Source of the DNA: Hepsetus odoe
Lineage: Eukaryota > Chordata > Actinopteri > Characiformes > Hepsetidae
NCBI GenBank assembly: GCA_017165825.1
Contig: CM029387.1
Coordinates: 12,454,798-12,518,797 of the forward strand
DNA length: 64,000 bases
Direction: 5' to 3'
Under the pieces are notes generated by a model, which was not told the origin of the DNA, did not search any database, and saw only the letters and a program-made list of their open reading frames with translations. Positions within the stretch are counted from its first letter, which is position 1. The number at the start of each line of letters is the position of its first letter. The translations under genes and the position numbers were made by a program. This document shows, piece by piece, positions 21,201 to 32,044 of the stretch.

Positions 21201-24200
21201 TTAGACAAGTTTGTGCATTTCAGCTTTTTCACATTGTATTTCAAGTAACTGCTTGAGTAATGAGCTGTCTGGCATCTCAAAAAAAAAAAAAAAATCAATC
21301 AGTCTCTGTTGCAACAGAATAAATTACAGTGAGTTCAATAAATGTTTGCAATAATGTCTATAAAAAAAAAAAATCAAAAAAAAAAAATCACAGAAATCAC
21401 AATTACTACTCTGCAGAAGTAGGTCATGAAACCAATAGATAATATGCAGCATGTACCCAAATAATTTGAATACCAACATATTATGATTAGAATATTTTGG
21501 GTTTGTTATTGGGCTCATCTTTTTACAATGCAAACCCTAAGAAGCACAACACTTTGAAATAACCTCAGGTCTGTTTGCTGTGGAAAGTATGACATGGGTA
21601 AAATTCAATTTAAGCAGTCTTGCCCAGGATTAACCTCATTCTACCTACAGGTAACCTTATAATCGTCATGACTGAACTGCACTGGGCTATGACTTAGCTT
21701 GCTCTCTGTTATTTAGGGAAAGCAGCAAAAACAGGACAGGGTTTAGCTATGGCCTAAATAAATAAAGAAATAAATATGATATGGGGCAGCAATGGCCTAG
21801 TGGTTAGGGATTTGCCCCGGCATCGTAAGATTGTGGGTTCGATCCCCCTCACCAGTTGGTTGCCCTGAGGTACCCTTGAGCAAGGTACTGTCCCCATCAC
21901 TGCTCCCTGGGCACTTTCAATAGCTGCCCACTGCTGCACGGTGTTTGTAACAGAGCTTACTGTTTATATTCGTTTGCTTACTGGATACATTTGTAACTGC
22001 AGTAATAAATCTGCTTAAACTGATGGTTACTCAAAAAGCATGGCAATGCTGTAAAATGCTATTCAGGTCAAGCCTGTATTAACTATTATTCTTCAGAGAT
22101 TAAATTTGTGTGTTATGTGACATCCATTACCCTTTTTTGACATAAGCAAGCCTGCTACATTCACGTATTAAATAAATAAATAAATAAATACAATAACTGT
22201 TAGCAGAATAACCTGTTAAAAGGTACCACCTTTGCCATTGGAAATCTGTCCTGACAATGATGGTGCAATGGAAAGTGCAACCATGCCATTGCTATAGCAG
22301 TAACAAAAACTGTTTTCTACGGTTTGGGGTAACTGATTCCCCCCAGCACATTACTCTCTCAAGACGAAAGAGAAGAATTCCTTGGAAAATGTGTTCAGTG
22401 GTAATAGTGTTAACACAGTCACAATGCCAGATTTATTTAATCAATGCATTTTGGTTTTGCTGTGCCAAGCAGAATGCAAAGGGGCAATTGCAAAGTTGGT
22501 TGGAGAAATAGTAGTCTGTGGAAGGTTATTAGTTTGGAATAGGTCTTAGGTCAAATCAACTGGATTTCAAGCCAGGATTTCTCATCCCACACAAGTGCCC
22601 AACCTCAAAAATGTTGAGCTGACTGAACTGCTGCATATTGCCACAGACACTCTAAAGTCTTCATTGAAAGATTTCCAAAAGGGAGATGGTCAATATAACT
22701 ACAAAGGAGGACCAACTCCATGCTAATGACCATATTTTTGAAAAGGAATATCTATACACCTTTGGCCATATGATCCATTAAGTGCACTGATTATTTAATT
22801 CACTGACTGTTGCATGCACACTAATGATTATTATTCAAGGCAAATTTTACCTTTTGTTGACTGCAATGCTAATCCTGATGGGCTTGCCACCAAGACCAGA
22901 AGCATTCTGAAACTCCTCCAGTGCTTTCTTCTGCTCACTCTCATCACTGAACTTCACAAAGCCATAGCCCCTGTTTAATTCAGAAAAAAATACTTTAAAA
23001 AAAAACCCCAAAACATTAATATAATTTCTAATTTGAGTTTACATGTCAAATCAAATATTCTTCAAAGGTTCAGGAAAGAAAAAAGTGAAATTTATTTGAT
23101 GGAAGAACTTAAACCTTTCTTTTACTTTTAACATGAAGTAGCATCACTTCATTTGTGAGTTGCTCTTGCTTACCCTATGTGGGGAAAACAATAGTTTTAG
23201 AGGATTTGTAACAAAGAAATATTGCGTCCATGTATAGTGTGGCCCCATTTAGGGAAGGAAGGATAAGAACGAAAGAGAAATGTAATAAAACAAATAAATC
23301 ATGTCACATGAATAGAAAGGGCTCAGAAGATCCATAAACAGCCTTATCTGCACATCAGTTTTCCAATAGGACAATAAAAGTCAGAGGTATTTCATACCTT
23401 GAATTCCCATAGGGATCTGTGACAACTTTGCCTCCTTTGCATGAAGGGTATTTTTTCACAAAGAACTGATGAAGCTGATAATCGTCCACTTCTGGTGTAA
23501 GGTCTCCAACAAAAACAGAAAATTCAGGTCTGAGGAAGAGCAAGGTAAACAACCTCAGCAGATATGCCTCATAATTTTGCAAGGTTACCAAAGGCTTATT
23601 TAAGGACTAATCATGAAGAAAAAAGAAACATGCATATCAAATGAAAACACGCATACCTGCATCAAGACACATTTGAAATGGTCTTGAAAAGGATAAAAAA
23701 CCACTACAAGTGAAAGAACACAACACGTGGAACGCTTAACTTACCCAGGCTCAGGCCTCTTCCCATATGTTGCATAGTTCAGCTTGAACTTCCTGGGCTA
23801 AAAATAAATGTAAATAAAATAATAAATATATGGTCTTTAAGGTACATAAGTTAAACTTATCCTGATAATGTATCTTTAGAGTAAAGAAACATTTAGAGGA
23901 TTACATACCTCCATCATTCTTTACTGGTTAACTTTAAGGTCAACACTTGAATCAAAGAAAGTTCAAATAAAGCACAACATTGGTAACTCACAGGATTTGA
24001 TCCTGGAACAAGCTTCCCATTAAGCCTCTGAACACATCGATCAACACTGGCCTCATCCGCCAATTCCACAAAGCAATATCCAGCAGAACCACTGAAGAAA
24101 GTTTCAACAAAGCAGCATTTATATAAAAAAAAAAAATTAAAAAAAAAATTGAAAACCTTAGAAAACTTAAAATAACTTAAGTAAAGTTTTCTTTAACAGC

Positions 24201-25406
24201 AACACAAAATGAATTTGAAACAGAATACATGACCACTGTCAAATTTTTATTTTATTTTTTTAATATATATATTCTGAAATTACCTCCAAAGCTGTAACAT
24301 TTAACTGAAAAAACATAAGAAAATTACAAACCTTTTCCTAATCCAAAACAAAACACTGTGAACCAACATTTCATTCAAATAATAATGTATGATTTGATGA
24401 TTTCTTTATCTCAAAAATATGGCTAAGAAATTCACTTTTCTTACATGATGCACACAGTGCAGACATTTATCACCTCAAATTTGAAATACCATATTTTTCT
24501 ACTTCTAGGATGTTGTAGTAGGACCCTAAACAAACTACTGAAAATGTGGCAACTAGCAAACTTGCTTCCAAAAAAAATCTGACATCAGTCCAAAATTAAG
24601 ACTATTCTGGCTTCCACACACACACAGTACTGTGCAAAGGCTTTAGGCAGGTGTGAAAAAATGTTGTAAACAAAGAATTCTTTCAGAAATATAAATAATG
24701 AATAAAAAAATATATTTAAATAAATACATTATCAATTTACAAAATGCAAAGTGAGCGAACAAAAGAAAAATCTAAATCAAATATAAACACCAATATTTGG
24801 TGTTACTACCTTTTGCCTTCAAACCAGCATCAATTCTTTTAGGTACACTTGCACAAAGTTAGGGATTTTGTAGGATTATAGTCAGGTGTATGATCAACCA
24901 ATTTTACCAAACAGGTGCTAATGATCAATGTCACACGTAGGTTTACATGCGGCATTTAGCAGACGCTCTTTTCCAGAGCGACTTCCATGTACAGTCCCCC
25001 TGGAGTAATTCAGGGTTAAGGGTCTTGCTCAGGGACCCAGTGGTGGTAGTGCCAGAGGTGGGATTCGAACCTGGGACCTCTTGAGCCATAGGTCCATAGG
25101 CAAGTATCCTACCATTAGACCACCCCACACAGTCATGTTTGGAACAACCTACCAGCCAAGTTCCTTCAAAAACTGTGTGCATGTGTACCTAGAAGATTTG
25201 ATGCTGTTTTGAAGGCAAAGGGTGGTCACACCAAATATTGATTTGATTTAGACTTCAGGTTTTTTAGATTTTTTAGGTTTTGTTCATTCCCTGCATTTTG
25301 TTGATTGATGAAAATAAAAGATTAACACTTCCATTTTTGAAAGCATTCTTTGTTTACAGCATTATTTTCACACCTGCCTAAAACTTTTGCACAGTACTAA
25401 TAATTT

Positions 25407-25475
<69 letters not shown>

Positions 25476-28400
25476 TATGAAGTGAAAGTGACCATTTGTC
25501 ATTGAGAATACACAGCACAGAGTGAACAATAATGAAACGCAGGACTCAAAACCACAACTTCCAGATTATAGTGCTGCCCCCTCAATTACTATTAACTATT
25601 ATTGCTCCAAATGTTCCTTGTTAGTATAGTGGACAGAATCTCCGCCTGTCCAGTGGAAGACTGGGGTTCAAGTCCCTAACGGGGAGCTTACATGCATTTG
25701 GGGCAGCGGTGGTCTAGTGCTTAAAGAGTTGGTCCCAGGTTTGAATCCCAGACCAGTAGGTTGCCATGAGGTACCCTTGAGCAAAGTACCATCCCCACGG
25801 CTCCCTGGACACTTTAAATAGCTGCTCCCTGCTGCATTTGATCCCTGCTGTGTTTGTATGAGTTAAAGGCAGAGTTTGCATTTCACTGGGGTTCACCGAG
25901 TGCTGTGCATGTTACAATGACAAGTTGCCACTTTTACTTACAAATGCATCTTAAATTTGATGGGGGAAAAAAAATAATAATTATTATTATATACATACAT
26001 ATACACACACAAAAAAACAGACATTAAATGAAAGTCAGATGCTCCTACCCTGTTACTCGATGTGTAATAATTTTAACACCATAGGCCGTCTCCCCCATAG
26101 TGCTGAAAGCTTGCTTGATGAAGTTTTCATCCATGTATGGGTCTAACTGTAACACATCAAAAAGGCTAAATAAATTCCCAGAAATAAACAAAGATGCTTT
26201 TTCTTAAACATGTTAAGACACACTCAGGCCCATCCAAATCTGGTATTGCCTCCAACTAGATGGTAGTATATTCAGTTCTGCAGCAAAACCTTCAAGTGAA
26301 CGGATTACCTTCTAAGTGACACATCTGCATAATGAACAATGTTTCAGTGTATTTTTGCACACTTAAATAGAAGTGAAACTGATAACATCAGAAATATGGC
26401 AAGGGGGGGGGGGGGGGGAGAGATGCACAAGCCAGTGTATAGGCAGCACTTCCAAAGCCTGGATAATTGGAGAAGGTTTCTATACCAGATCGGAGGAGGC
26501 GGGGGAAGGCATGTCCATAGGGAGGAGGAGAGTGGAAGTGAGAGTAGGAAATTTGAACATTGGCAGCATGACTTGTAAAAAAAGGTAGAGAATTTGCTAA
26601 TACAGTCCCAATCAAAACTTTAAGACCACTTGACAAATGGCAAAAAAAATATCATATGTTGCATGGTTGGATCTTAACAAGGTTCCAAGTAGAGCTTCAA
26701 CATGCTACAAGAAGAAATGGGAGTGAGACAAAACATTTCTTTGAGCATGCAATTTATTGAAAACAAAGCTTAAACTGAAACAGGCTGTTTTACAGCTGAT
26801 CAAAAGTTTAGGACCACATGCCTTTAAAAGGTCAAATCTGTGCAAAAATGTAGATTCATTGACATTTTCTGTCAGGTAGTCACACTGTCATGACATTCTG
26901 ATGGCAAAGGCAAAAAAAACATCCCCTTTTTGAACGTGGTTGGATTGTTGAACTGCATAAGCAAGGTCTCACAGCGCGCCACTGCTGCTGAGGTAGGATG
27001 CAGTAAGACAGTCATTTGGAATTTCTTAAAGGATCCTGAAAGTTATGGAACAAAAAAAAGTCAACTGGAAAACCCAAAACAATTTCACCAGCACTGAGCC
27101 AGAGGTTCCAATTGGCTGTCCATCAAGACCCTGGACGATCCTCGATGCAAATTAAGGCCCTTACTGGTGCCGACTGCAGCCCCATAACCATCAGACGGCA
27201 TCGTAGACTGAAGGGCTTCAAAAACAAAAAACGTCTTCAAAGGCTTCGTCTCCTTGAACGCCACAGAACTGACCATTTGGAATTTGCAAGAGAGCACCAA
27301 ACATGGGACATTGAAAGGTGAAAGAAAGTTTTATTCTCTGATGAGAAAAAAATTTTACCTTGATGTCCTGATGGTTTCCAGCGTTACTGACATGACAAAC
27401 AGATCCCACCTGAGATGTTTTCTATGTGCCACAGTGGAGGGGGCGTCATAATGGTCTGGGATGCTTTTTCCTTCAGTGGAATAATGGAGCTTCAGGAGGT
27501 GCAGGGGCATCAAACGGCCTCTGGCTATGTCCAGATATTGCAGAGAGCATCCCTCATGACTGAGGGCCCTCGTCTGTGCGGTAACGACTGGGTTTTTCAA
27601 CAGGACAGCGCTACTTGTTAAGATCCAACCATGCAACATATGATTTTTTTGCCATTTGTCAGGTGGTCTTAAACTTTATCACTTTTGTATGATGGAGAGG
27701 AAGAAGGTTGACATTGTGTGCATGTGCGCAAGAGGCTCGATGGAAGGGTAGTAAAGCCAGGAGAAGTTTGAAGCTGGAAGTTGAAGGTGTGATAATGAAT
27801 GTTAGTGATAATGCCCCACAAGTGTGTAAGATTAAGAGTGAAAGAAGAATTGGTCATTGGAGATTGGAGACTGCAAAGTATTGACAGGGGAGAATGTAGC
27901 TAAACAGCATAGGTTGTTGGTCTGTAGGATGACCTTGGAGGTCAAGAAAAGGAGGAAAGTGAGGGCACAGTCGAGGATCAAGTGGTGGAAGCTGAAGAAG
28001 GAAGAATGCAAGGTGGAATTCAGGCAGGAGTTAAAACGGGCACTGGGAGCTGTTGAAGAGCTACCGGACTGCTGGGAAACTACTGCAGAAGTGGTAAGGC
28101 AGTCAGCTAGAAATGTACTTGGTATGACATCTGGAAGGAAGAAGGAGGATAAGGAAACCTGGTGGTGGAAGTGAGAAGTCCAGGAGTGTATACAGAAGAA
28201 GAGGGAGGCAAAGAAGTAGTAGGAAAGTCAGATGAAGAAAGTAGACAGAGGTACAAGGAAATGAACCGCAGGGCAAAGAAAGCAGTGGCGAAGGCCACAG
28301 ATAAGGTGTTTGGTGAATTGTATGAGAGGTTGGACAGTAAGGAGGGAGAAAAGGACCTATACCAATTGGCTAGACAGAGCTGGGAAAGATGTACAGCAGG

Positions 28401-30772
28401 CCAGGGTGATAAAGAATAGAAATGGAAATATACTCACAGGTGAACAGAGCATGTTGAGCAGATGGAAGGAGTACTTTGAGGGGCTGATAAATGAAGAAAA
28501 TGAGAGAAGATTGGATGATGTGAGGATAGTGATCTAGGAAGTGCAGCAAACAAGCAAGATGGAAGTAAGGGCAGCGATGAAGAGGATGAAGAATGGAAAG
28601 GCTGCTGGTCCGGATGACATACCAGTGGAAGCATGGAGGATGTTTGAGGAGTGGAGACAAAGTGTACTGGTACCGATTTTCAAGAATAAGGGTGATGCAC
28701 AGAGCTGTAGTAACTACAGAGGGATCAGTCACACCATGAAGTTATGGGAAAGAGTAGGAAGCTAGGTTAAGAAAAGAATGGAGGATAAGTGAACAGCAGT
28801 ATGGTTTAATGCAGAGAAAGAGCACTACAGATGCAATTTTTGCTCTGAGGGTGTTGATGGAGAGGTACAGAGAAGGTCAGAAGGAGATACATTGCGCCTT
28901 TGTGGACTTGGAGAAAGCATATGACAGGGTGCCTAGAGAGGTGTTGTGGTTTTGTATGAGCAAGTCAGGTGTTACAGAGAAGAATGTGAGAGTAGTTCAG
29001 GAGATGTAGTAGGGGAGTGTAACAGTGGTGAGACCTGCAGTGGGAGTGATGGATGCATTTAAAGCTAGAGGCTGGATTACATCAAGGATCAGCACTGAGC
29101 CCATTCTTGTTTGCAATAGTAATGGACAGGTTGACAGATGAGGTTAGACAGGAGTCTCCATGGACAATGATGTTTGCGGATATTGTGATCTGAAGTGAGA
29201 GTATGGAGCAGCTTGAGGTGAACCTGGAGAGATGGATATATGCTCTAGAGAAAAGAGGAATGAAAGTGAGTAGGTCAAAGACAATACATAAGTGTGAATA
29301 AAAGGGAAGCATGTGGAGTGGTTAGGATGCAGGGAGTAGATGCAACAAAAGTGGAGGATTTAAATACTTCAATAGTTCAGTGTAATGGAGAGTGTGGAAG
29401 AGAGGTGAAGAAGAGAGTGCAGGCAGGTTGGAATGGGTGGAGAAGAGTGGCTGGAGTGATTTGTGACAGATGGGCACCAGCTGTATTGAAAGGGAAGGAT
29501 TACAGGACAGTAGTGAGACCAGCTTATGTACGGGCTGGAAACAGTGGCACTGATGAACAAACAGGAGGCAGATCTAAAGATGCAGAATTAGAAATGAGTA
29601 TATTAGAAGGACAGCTCAGGTTAGACGTTTTGGAGACAAAGTTAGAGAAGCAAGGTTGCATTGGTTTTGACATGTCCAGAGGAGAGACGAGGATTAGGTG
29701 ATTGGTTTGAAGGAGGAACATGCAGAGAGCAGAAAGAGATGGAGACGGTTGAGCCGCTGTGGCGACCCCTAAACGGGAGCAGCTGAAAACGGAAAAAAAA
29801 AAAAGACGATTGCAGTAGAGTGGTGAACAGCCCATGACTGAAAAGCTTAACTGTAAACATCAGGAAAAAAAAATTACTTCAAAAAATGTTGCAGTCTTGC
29901 CAGTTTATCAGTGTGCATTATTGGAGAACCAATCATAGGGGACAATTGGTGCAAGTCTAGAAAGATGCTTTCCTCTTTCCCCCAGGAACACTTTGGCTAT
30001 ACCAATTATCTGTTATGGTTACTGGCAATTACAGAACATCCTCATGAGCAGCAATACAGGTGTTGCAGAACCAAACTTGATTCAAGCTTTGTTCAGGCTA
30101 AGACCATTAAGTAAGGATCAGTTAACTGAGCTACAAGTAACTTATAACTTCTATACATAAATACCACATGCAATGCATATAGTTAAATGCGTGGCGCTAT
30201 CAAAACATTGGTTTTTGTTTTTTTTTATCAATATTACATAAATACATTAATACACAATTTGGATCAGAATTATTTTAATGTGTCACATTGCGTCCATTTT
30301 AGACCAAAAGGGGTCTTTTTAAGAAAGTACAAGTTGCAAGTCCAAATCCTAACCGCATTGCTAATTAAAATAAAAAAGGCATTAAGTTTAATATGTGATT
30401 AGTTTAATAACAACCCATTTGGCACTCCTCTATGGGTACATAAGATGAGCTCTTCCGCCAGCTGGTTACATTATTCAAGCAAACTTAAGTTACAAACATA
30501 AGTTGGCCAATAAGAGGCCATCTGAGGCTATCCACGCAGTCGATATCGACGTTAATTTCCATTATTAAAGTATGAACAGTAATAATCCAGCCAAATAAAA
30601 TCACACTTAGTTTTGTTTATAATGGCTAGCATTACAGTTCTAAGTCGCTTTTTAGTGGGTCACATGCTGCAGCTCTGTTTTTTAAGTTAGCAACATAGCT
30701 AACACATGGTTAACTCAACGACAAAGGTTGCCTAAACTCGATACTTACATCCCCCATCCACAGGCTTGTCAT
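18261..30772 (-). CDS. trnau1ap: tRNA selenocysteine 1-associated protein 1 (SECp43)
   Basis: SECp43 associates with selenocysteine tRNA and its elongation/SECIS machinery. I assembled nine coding exons (minus): 30772-30749, 26146-26049, 24091-23992, 23797-23745, 23529-23398, 22970-22851, 20442-20205, 19741-19699, 18400-18261. All have AG/GT borders and phases join cleanly to 948 nt, 315 aa. The start is MTSLWMGD. RRM1 (about 4-85) has RNP2 LWMGDL and RNP1 GYCFVELA; RRM2 (about 95-172) has VFVGDL and GYGFVKFS. Next come a Tyr/Asn/Gln-rich stretch, a Pro/Met-rich patch (PPPPMGMPPIPPD) and the conserved end EELYDSLMDCYWQPLD. Human protein is about 287 aa, so this one is longer, in the low-complexity part. 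Intron 1 (4.6 kb) holds an RTE LINE with a nested Tc1; intron 2 holds a MITE and SINEs. Fish can carry two paralogues; I cannot tell which this is. Confidence 0.95.
18780..19567 (-). mobile_element. RTE-like LINE copy 2, 3' fragment
   Basis: A minus-strand 3' piece of the same LINE as at 26.4-29.8 kb, 5'-truncated near 19567. The frame 19269-18979 shows the C-terminal motif GQLRLEDLERSK (compare GQLRLDVLETK at 29.6 kb). It lies in trnau1ap intron 8, in the same orientation as the gene. Confidence 0.8.
19642..19667 (-). repeat. Copy of the trnau1ap exon 7 acceptor
   Basis: These 26 nt are identical to 20419-20444, which spans the exon 7 acceptor dinucleotide and the first 24 exon bases. The copy lies in intron 8, keeps a TAG acceptor after a pyrimidine run, and is followed by an open frame to a stop at 19592. 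Confidence 0.8.
20865..21045 (-). mobile_element. tRNA-derived SINE (family 1)
   Basis: It has the body and head in minus orientation (gcatttaacccatacacac; B-box region gactcgaacccatgac; ccctaaccagtaggctacc). A separate tail remnant lies at about 20655-20735. Both are in trnau1ap intron 6. Confidence 0.65.
21780..21960 (+). mobile_element. tRNA-derived SINE (family 1)
   Basis: A clean copy: gcagcaatggcctagtggtt, gtgggttcgatcccc (good B box), ctgaggtacccttgagcaag, actttcaatagctgccc. It lies in trnau1ap intron 6, antisense to the gene. Confidence 0.8.
24626..25400. mobile_element. Palindromic Tc1/mariner-type MITE, copy A
   Basis: The ends carry long inverted repeats: cagtactgtgcaaaggcttt at the left, and at the right the reverse complement of nearly the same sequence ending gcacagtact. 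The inverted similarity continues inward (accttttgccttcaaaccagc against gctgttttgaaggcaaaggg), so the whole element can fold back on itself. No transposase frame. A family-2 SINE sits near its centre. It lies in trnau1ap intron 2. Confidence 0.8.
24941..25135 (-). mobile_element. tRNA-derived SINE (family 2), nested in the MITE
   Basis: Minus-oriented copy with the family tail gcggcatttagcagacgctc, the middle gggttaagggtcttgctcag and the B-box region gggattcgaacctgg; head at the right end. Other copies are at 33523, 44617, 46160 and 52040. Confidence 0.8.
25409..25473. repeat. (CA)n microsatellite
   Basis: A short catacatacata run leads into about 25 CA units directly beside the MITE end. 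Confidence 0.95.
25478..25590 (-). mobile_element. tRNA-derived SINE (family 1), fragment
   Basis: Minus-oriented tail (agtgaccatttgtcattgag, cacagcac) and a decayed head. It abuts the CA repeat. Confidence 0.5.
25615..25686 (+). tRNA. tRNA-Asp(GTC)-like gene or pseudogene
   Basis: This is 72 nt, the usual length of tRNA-Asp. The 7-bp acceptor stem pairs fully (with G-U), the anticodon stem pairs fully around a loop reading CTGTCCA (anticodon GTC), and the T stem pairs with one G-U. The D stem has one A-A mismatch and the B-box (GGTTCAAGTCC) is off consensus. A family-1 SINE follows 14 nt later. It is more likely a decayed copy or part of a composite SINE than a working gene. Confidence 0.5.
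25700..25945 (+). mobile_element. tRNA-derived SINE (family 1)
   Basis: Head gcagcggtggtctagtgctt, B-box-like gtttgaatcccag, body atgaggtacccttgagcaaag, tail near gttacaatgacaagttgcc. Directly downstream of the tRNA-Asp-like sequence. Confidence 0.7.
26403..26418. repeat. Poly(G) run
   Basis: Sixteen consecutive G at the 5' edge of the RTE copy. The exact length is prone to sequencing error. Confidence 0.8.
26601..27680 (+). mobile_element. Tc1-like transposon with internal deletion, inside the RTE copy
   Basis: Inverted repeats of about 75 bp: the left starts tacagtcccaatcaaaactt and the right ends aggtggtcttaaac. Transposase pieces lie in shifted frames: helix-turn-helix region LTGADCSPITIRR and FKNKKRLQRL (27112-27321), first catalytic block FSDEK (near 27340), then MVWDAFSFSG and FQQDSAT with the second Asp (27415-27621). 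The frame then runs straight into the right inverted repeat, so the rest of the transposase, including the third catalytic residue, is deleted. Confidence 0.88.
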
Positions 30773-30779
30773 TCTGTTA

Positions 30780-32040
30780 AACATATTGGAGTTTCAAATT
30801 GTGCCACTAAACTAAATCACCGAAAAACACAGTCAGAGGCTGTTTTCTTTAAGACGTCAGAGAACCTACTAAAACTACACCAAATTATTTCTTCACCCAA
30901 GTTAAAACATGGCCGAAACTCATATCATTCTTATTCTCTCTTTGTAGGTGTGTCGCAGAAGTAGCGTATACTGCCATCTAGCGTGGAGCACTGGCTAATC
31001 ACGCAGCAAAATTAGAAAGACTCGAGTCGCGAAAACGCAGTTTCCTGGTAGCAGCACTTCCAAAGGATTGGGAATGGGTTAAACGGCACTTGGCCATTGT
31101 GTCAGTGCAGCACTTTTGAAATTGTTAAGATTTTGGGGTGTGATCGTAGAACCATCGAATAGTTTGTTGCAAATGGTCAGAAGTTTCACTTTTCACATGT
31201 ATTGTGTATTGAGGAAAAAATAAAAAAATGAACTGCCAAATATTTGAGAAGAATCAAACGTGAAGCTACCCATTATATTCCATTGTGGTCATATTCCAGA
31301 ACTGCAAACTACCAGGAGTGCCTGTGTAGCCTGGGCCAACAAGATCTCTCAAGACAGAGATGAAACTGATGAGTTTTCATGAAGTGATGAGATGAGAGTG
31401 ACTCCTGTCAGACCGGATGGGCGGGACCATGGCTGGATCAGAGCTCCACTTCGACTAAAGATGAGCTAATTGGGCCTCTTTGAGTTGAAGATGGACTCAA
31501 TATCAACTCCCAAACATACTGCTCGGTTTTAGAAGACAATTTCTTCAAGAAGCAGTGGTTCAGGAAATCTGTATGCATGGATATATACATGATCAGAATT
31601 ATAAAAAATATAAAAATATATCAAAATATAAAAATATATCAGAATCTGATATATACATATCAGAATTACATTAGTCATTATTCTCACTTTAGCAGATGAA
31701 AAAACAAGTGAGATGGGATTTTTTTTTAGGGGGGGCATAATAATTCTGCACATTAAAACACACTTGTGCTCACATTTCCTTTGCAAAATACTCAAGTTTC
31801 AGGGTTAAAAATTTTCTCTTCAGAAATTTTAAGAAATGCTGCCCAAATGCTGTTTATGCAGTCTCTTTTGACCCCTTTTCAAAGTTCTAAATTGTACAAC
31901 AAAGCAAACAGACACAATAATGTCCCTAAATGATCAGTTCCTTTGACTGGGGAAGGTAATAGCATTGGGATTTAGGATTGATTTTAAAGTTATGAAATGT
32001 CTCTCAAGTAATTCTCAATAAGTATTCTCACTCAGTAGGT
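30780..32040. other. trnau1ap upstream region and intergenic DNA
   Basis: This contains the trnau1ap promoter side (start codon at 30772). I could not identify core promoter elements with confidence. An AT-rich imperfect tandem stretch lies at about 31590-31665. No other gene is recognisable. Confidence 0.35.
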
Positions 32041-32044
32041 ATTC

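Larger units (their letters stand above)
26400..29800 (+). mobile_element. RTE-like LINE copy 3, split by a Tc1 element
   Basis: The most complete RTE-like copy. The 5' leader and start of the endonuclease frame (VEVRVGNLNIGSM) lie at 26490-26590; a Tc1 transposon then interrupts it. The frame resumes with KKVDIVCV-like sequence near 27705. Later blocks are KQHRLLVCRMTLEVKKRRK (27900), IKWWKLKKEECK, AAGPDDIPVEAW (28600), YRGISHTMKLWER, QRKSTTDAIFALRVLMERY (28815), FVDLEKAYDRVPREVLW, a degraded MFADIVI where MFADDIVI is expected (29170), and GQLRLDVLETK. The 3' end (gctgtggcgacccctaaacg) is followed by poly(A) near 29800. Many stops; one of the two catalytic Asp codons is lost. Antisense in trnau1ap intron 1. 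Confidence 0.85.

Noticed and set aside
18261..30772. Selenoprotein-type readthrough or SECIS element in trnau1ap
   Set aside because: The gene assists selenocysteine insertion but shows no in-frame TGA before the terminal stop and no SECIS-like structure that I could recognise in the short 3' UTR.
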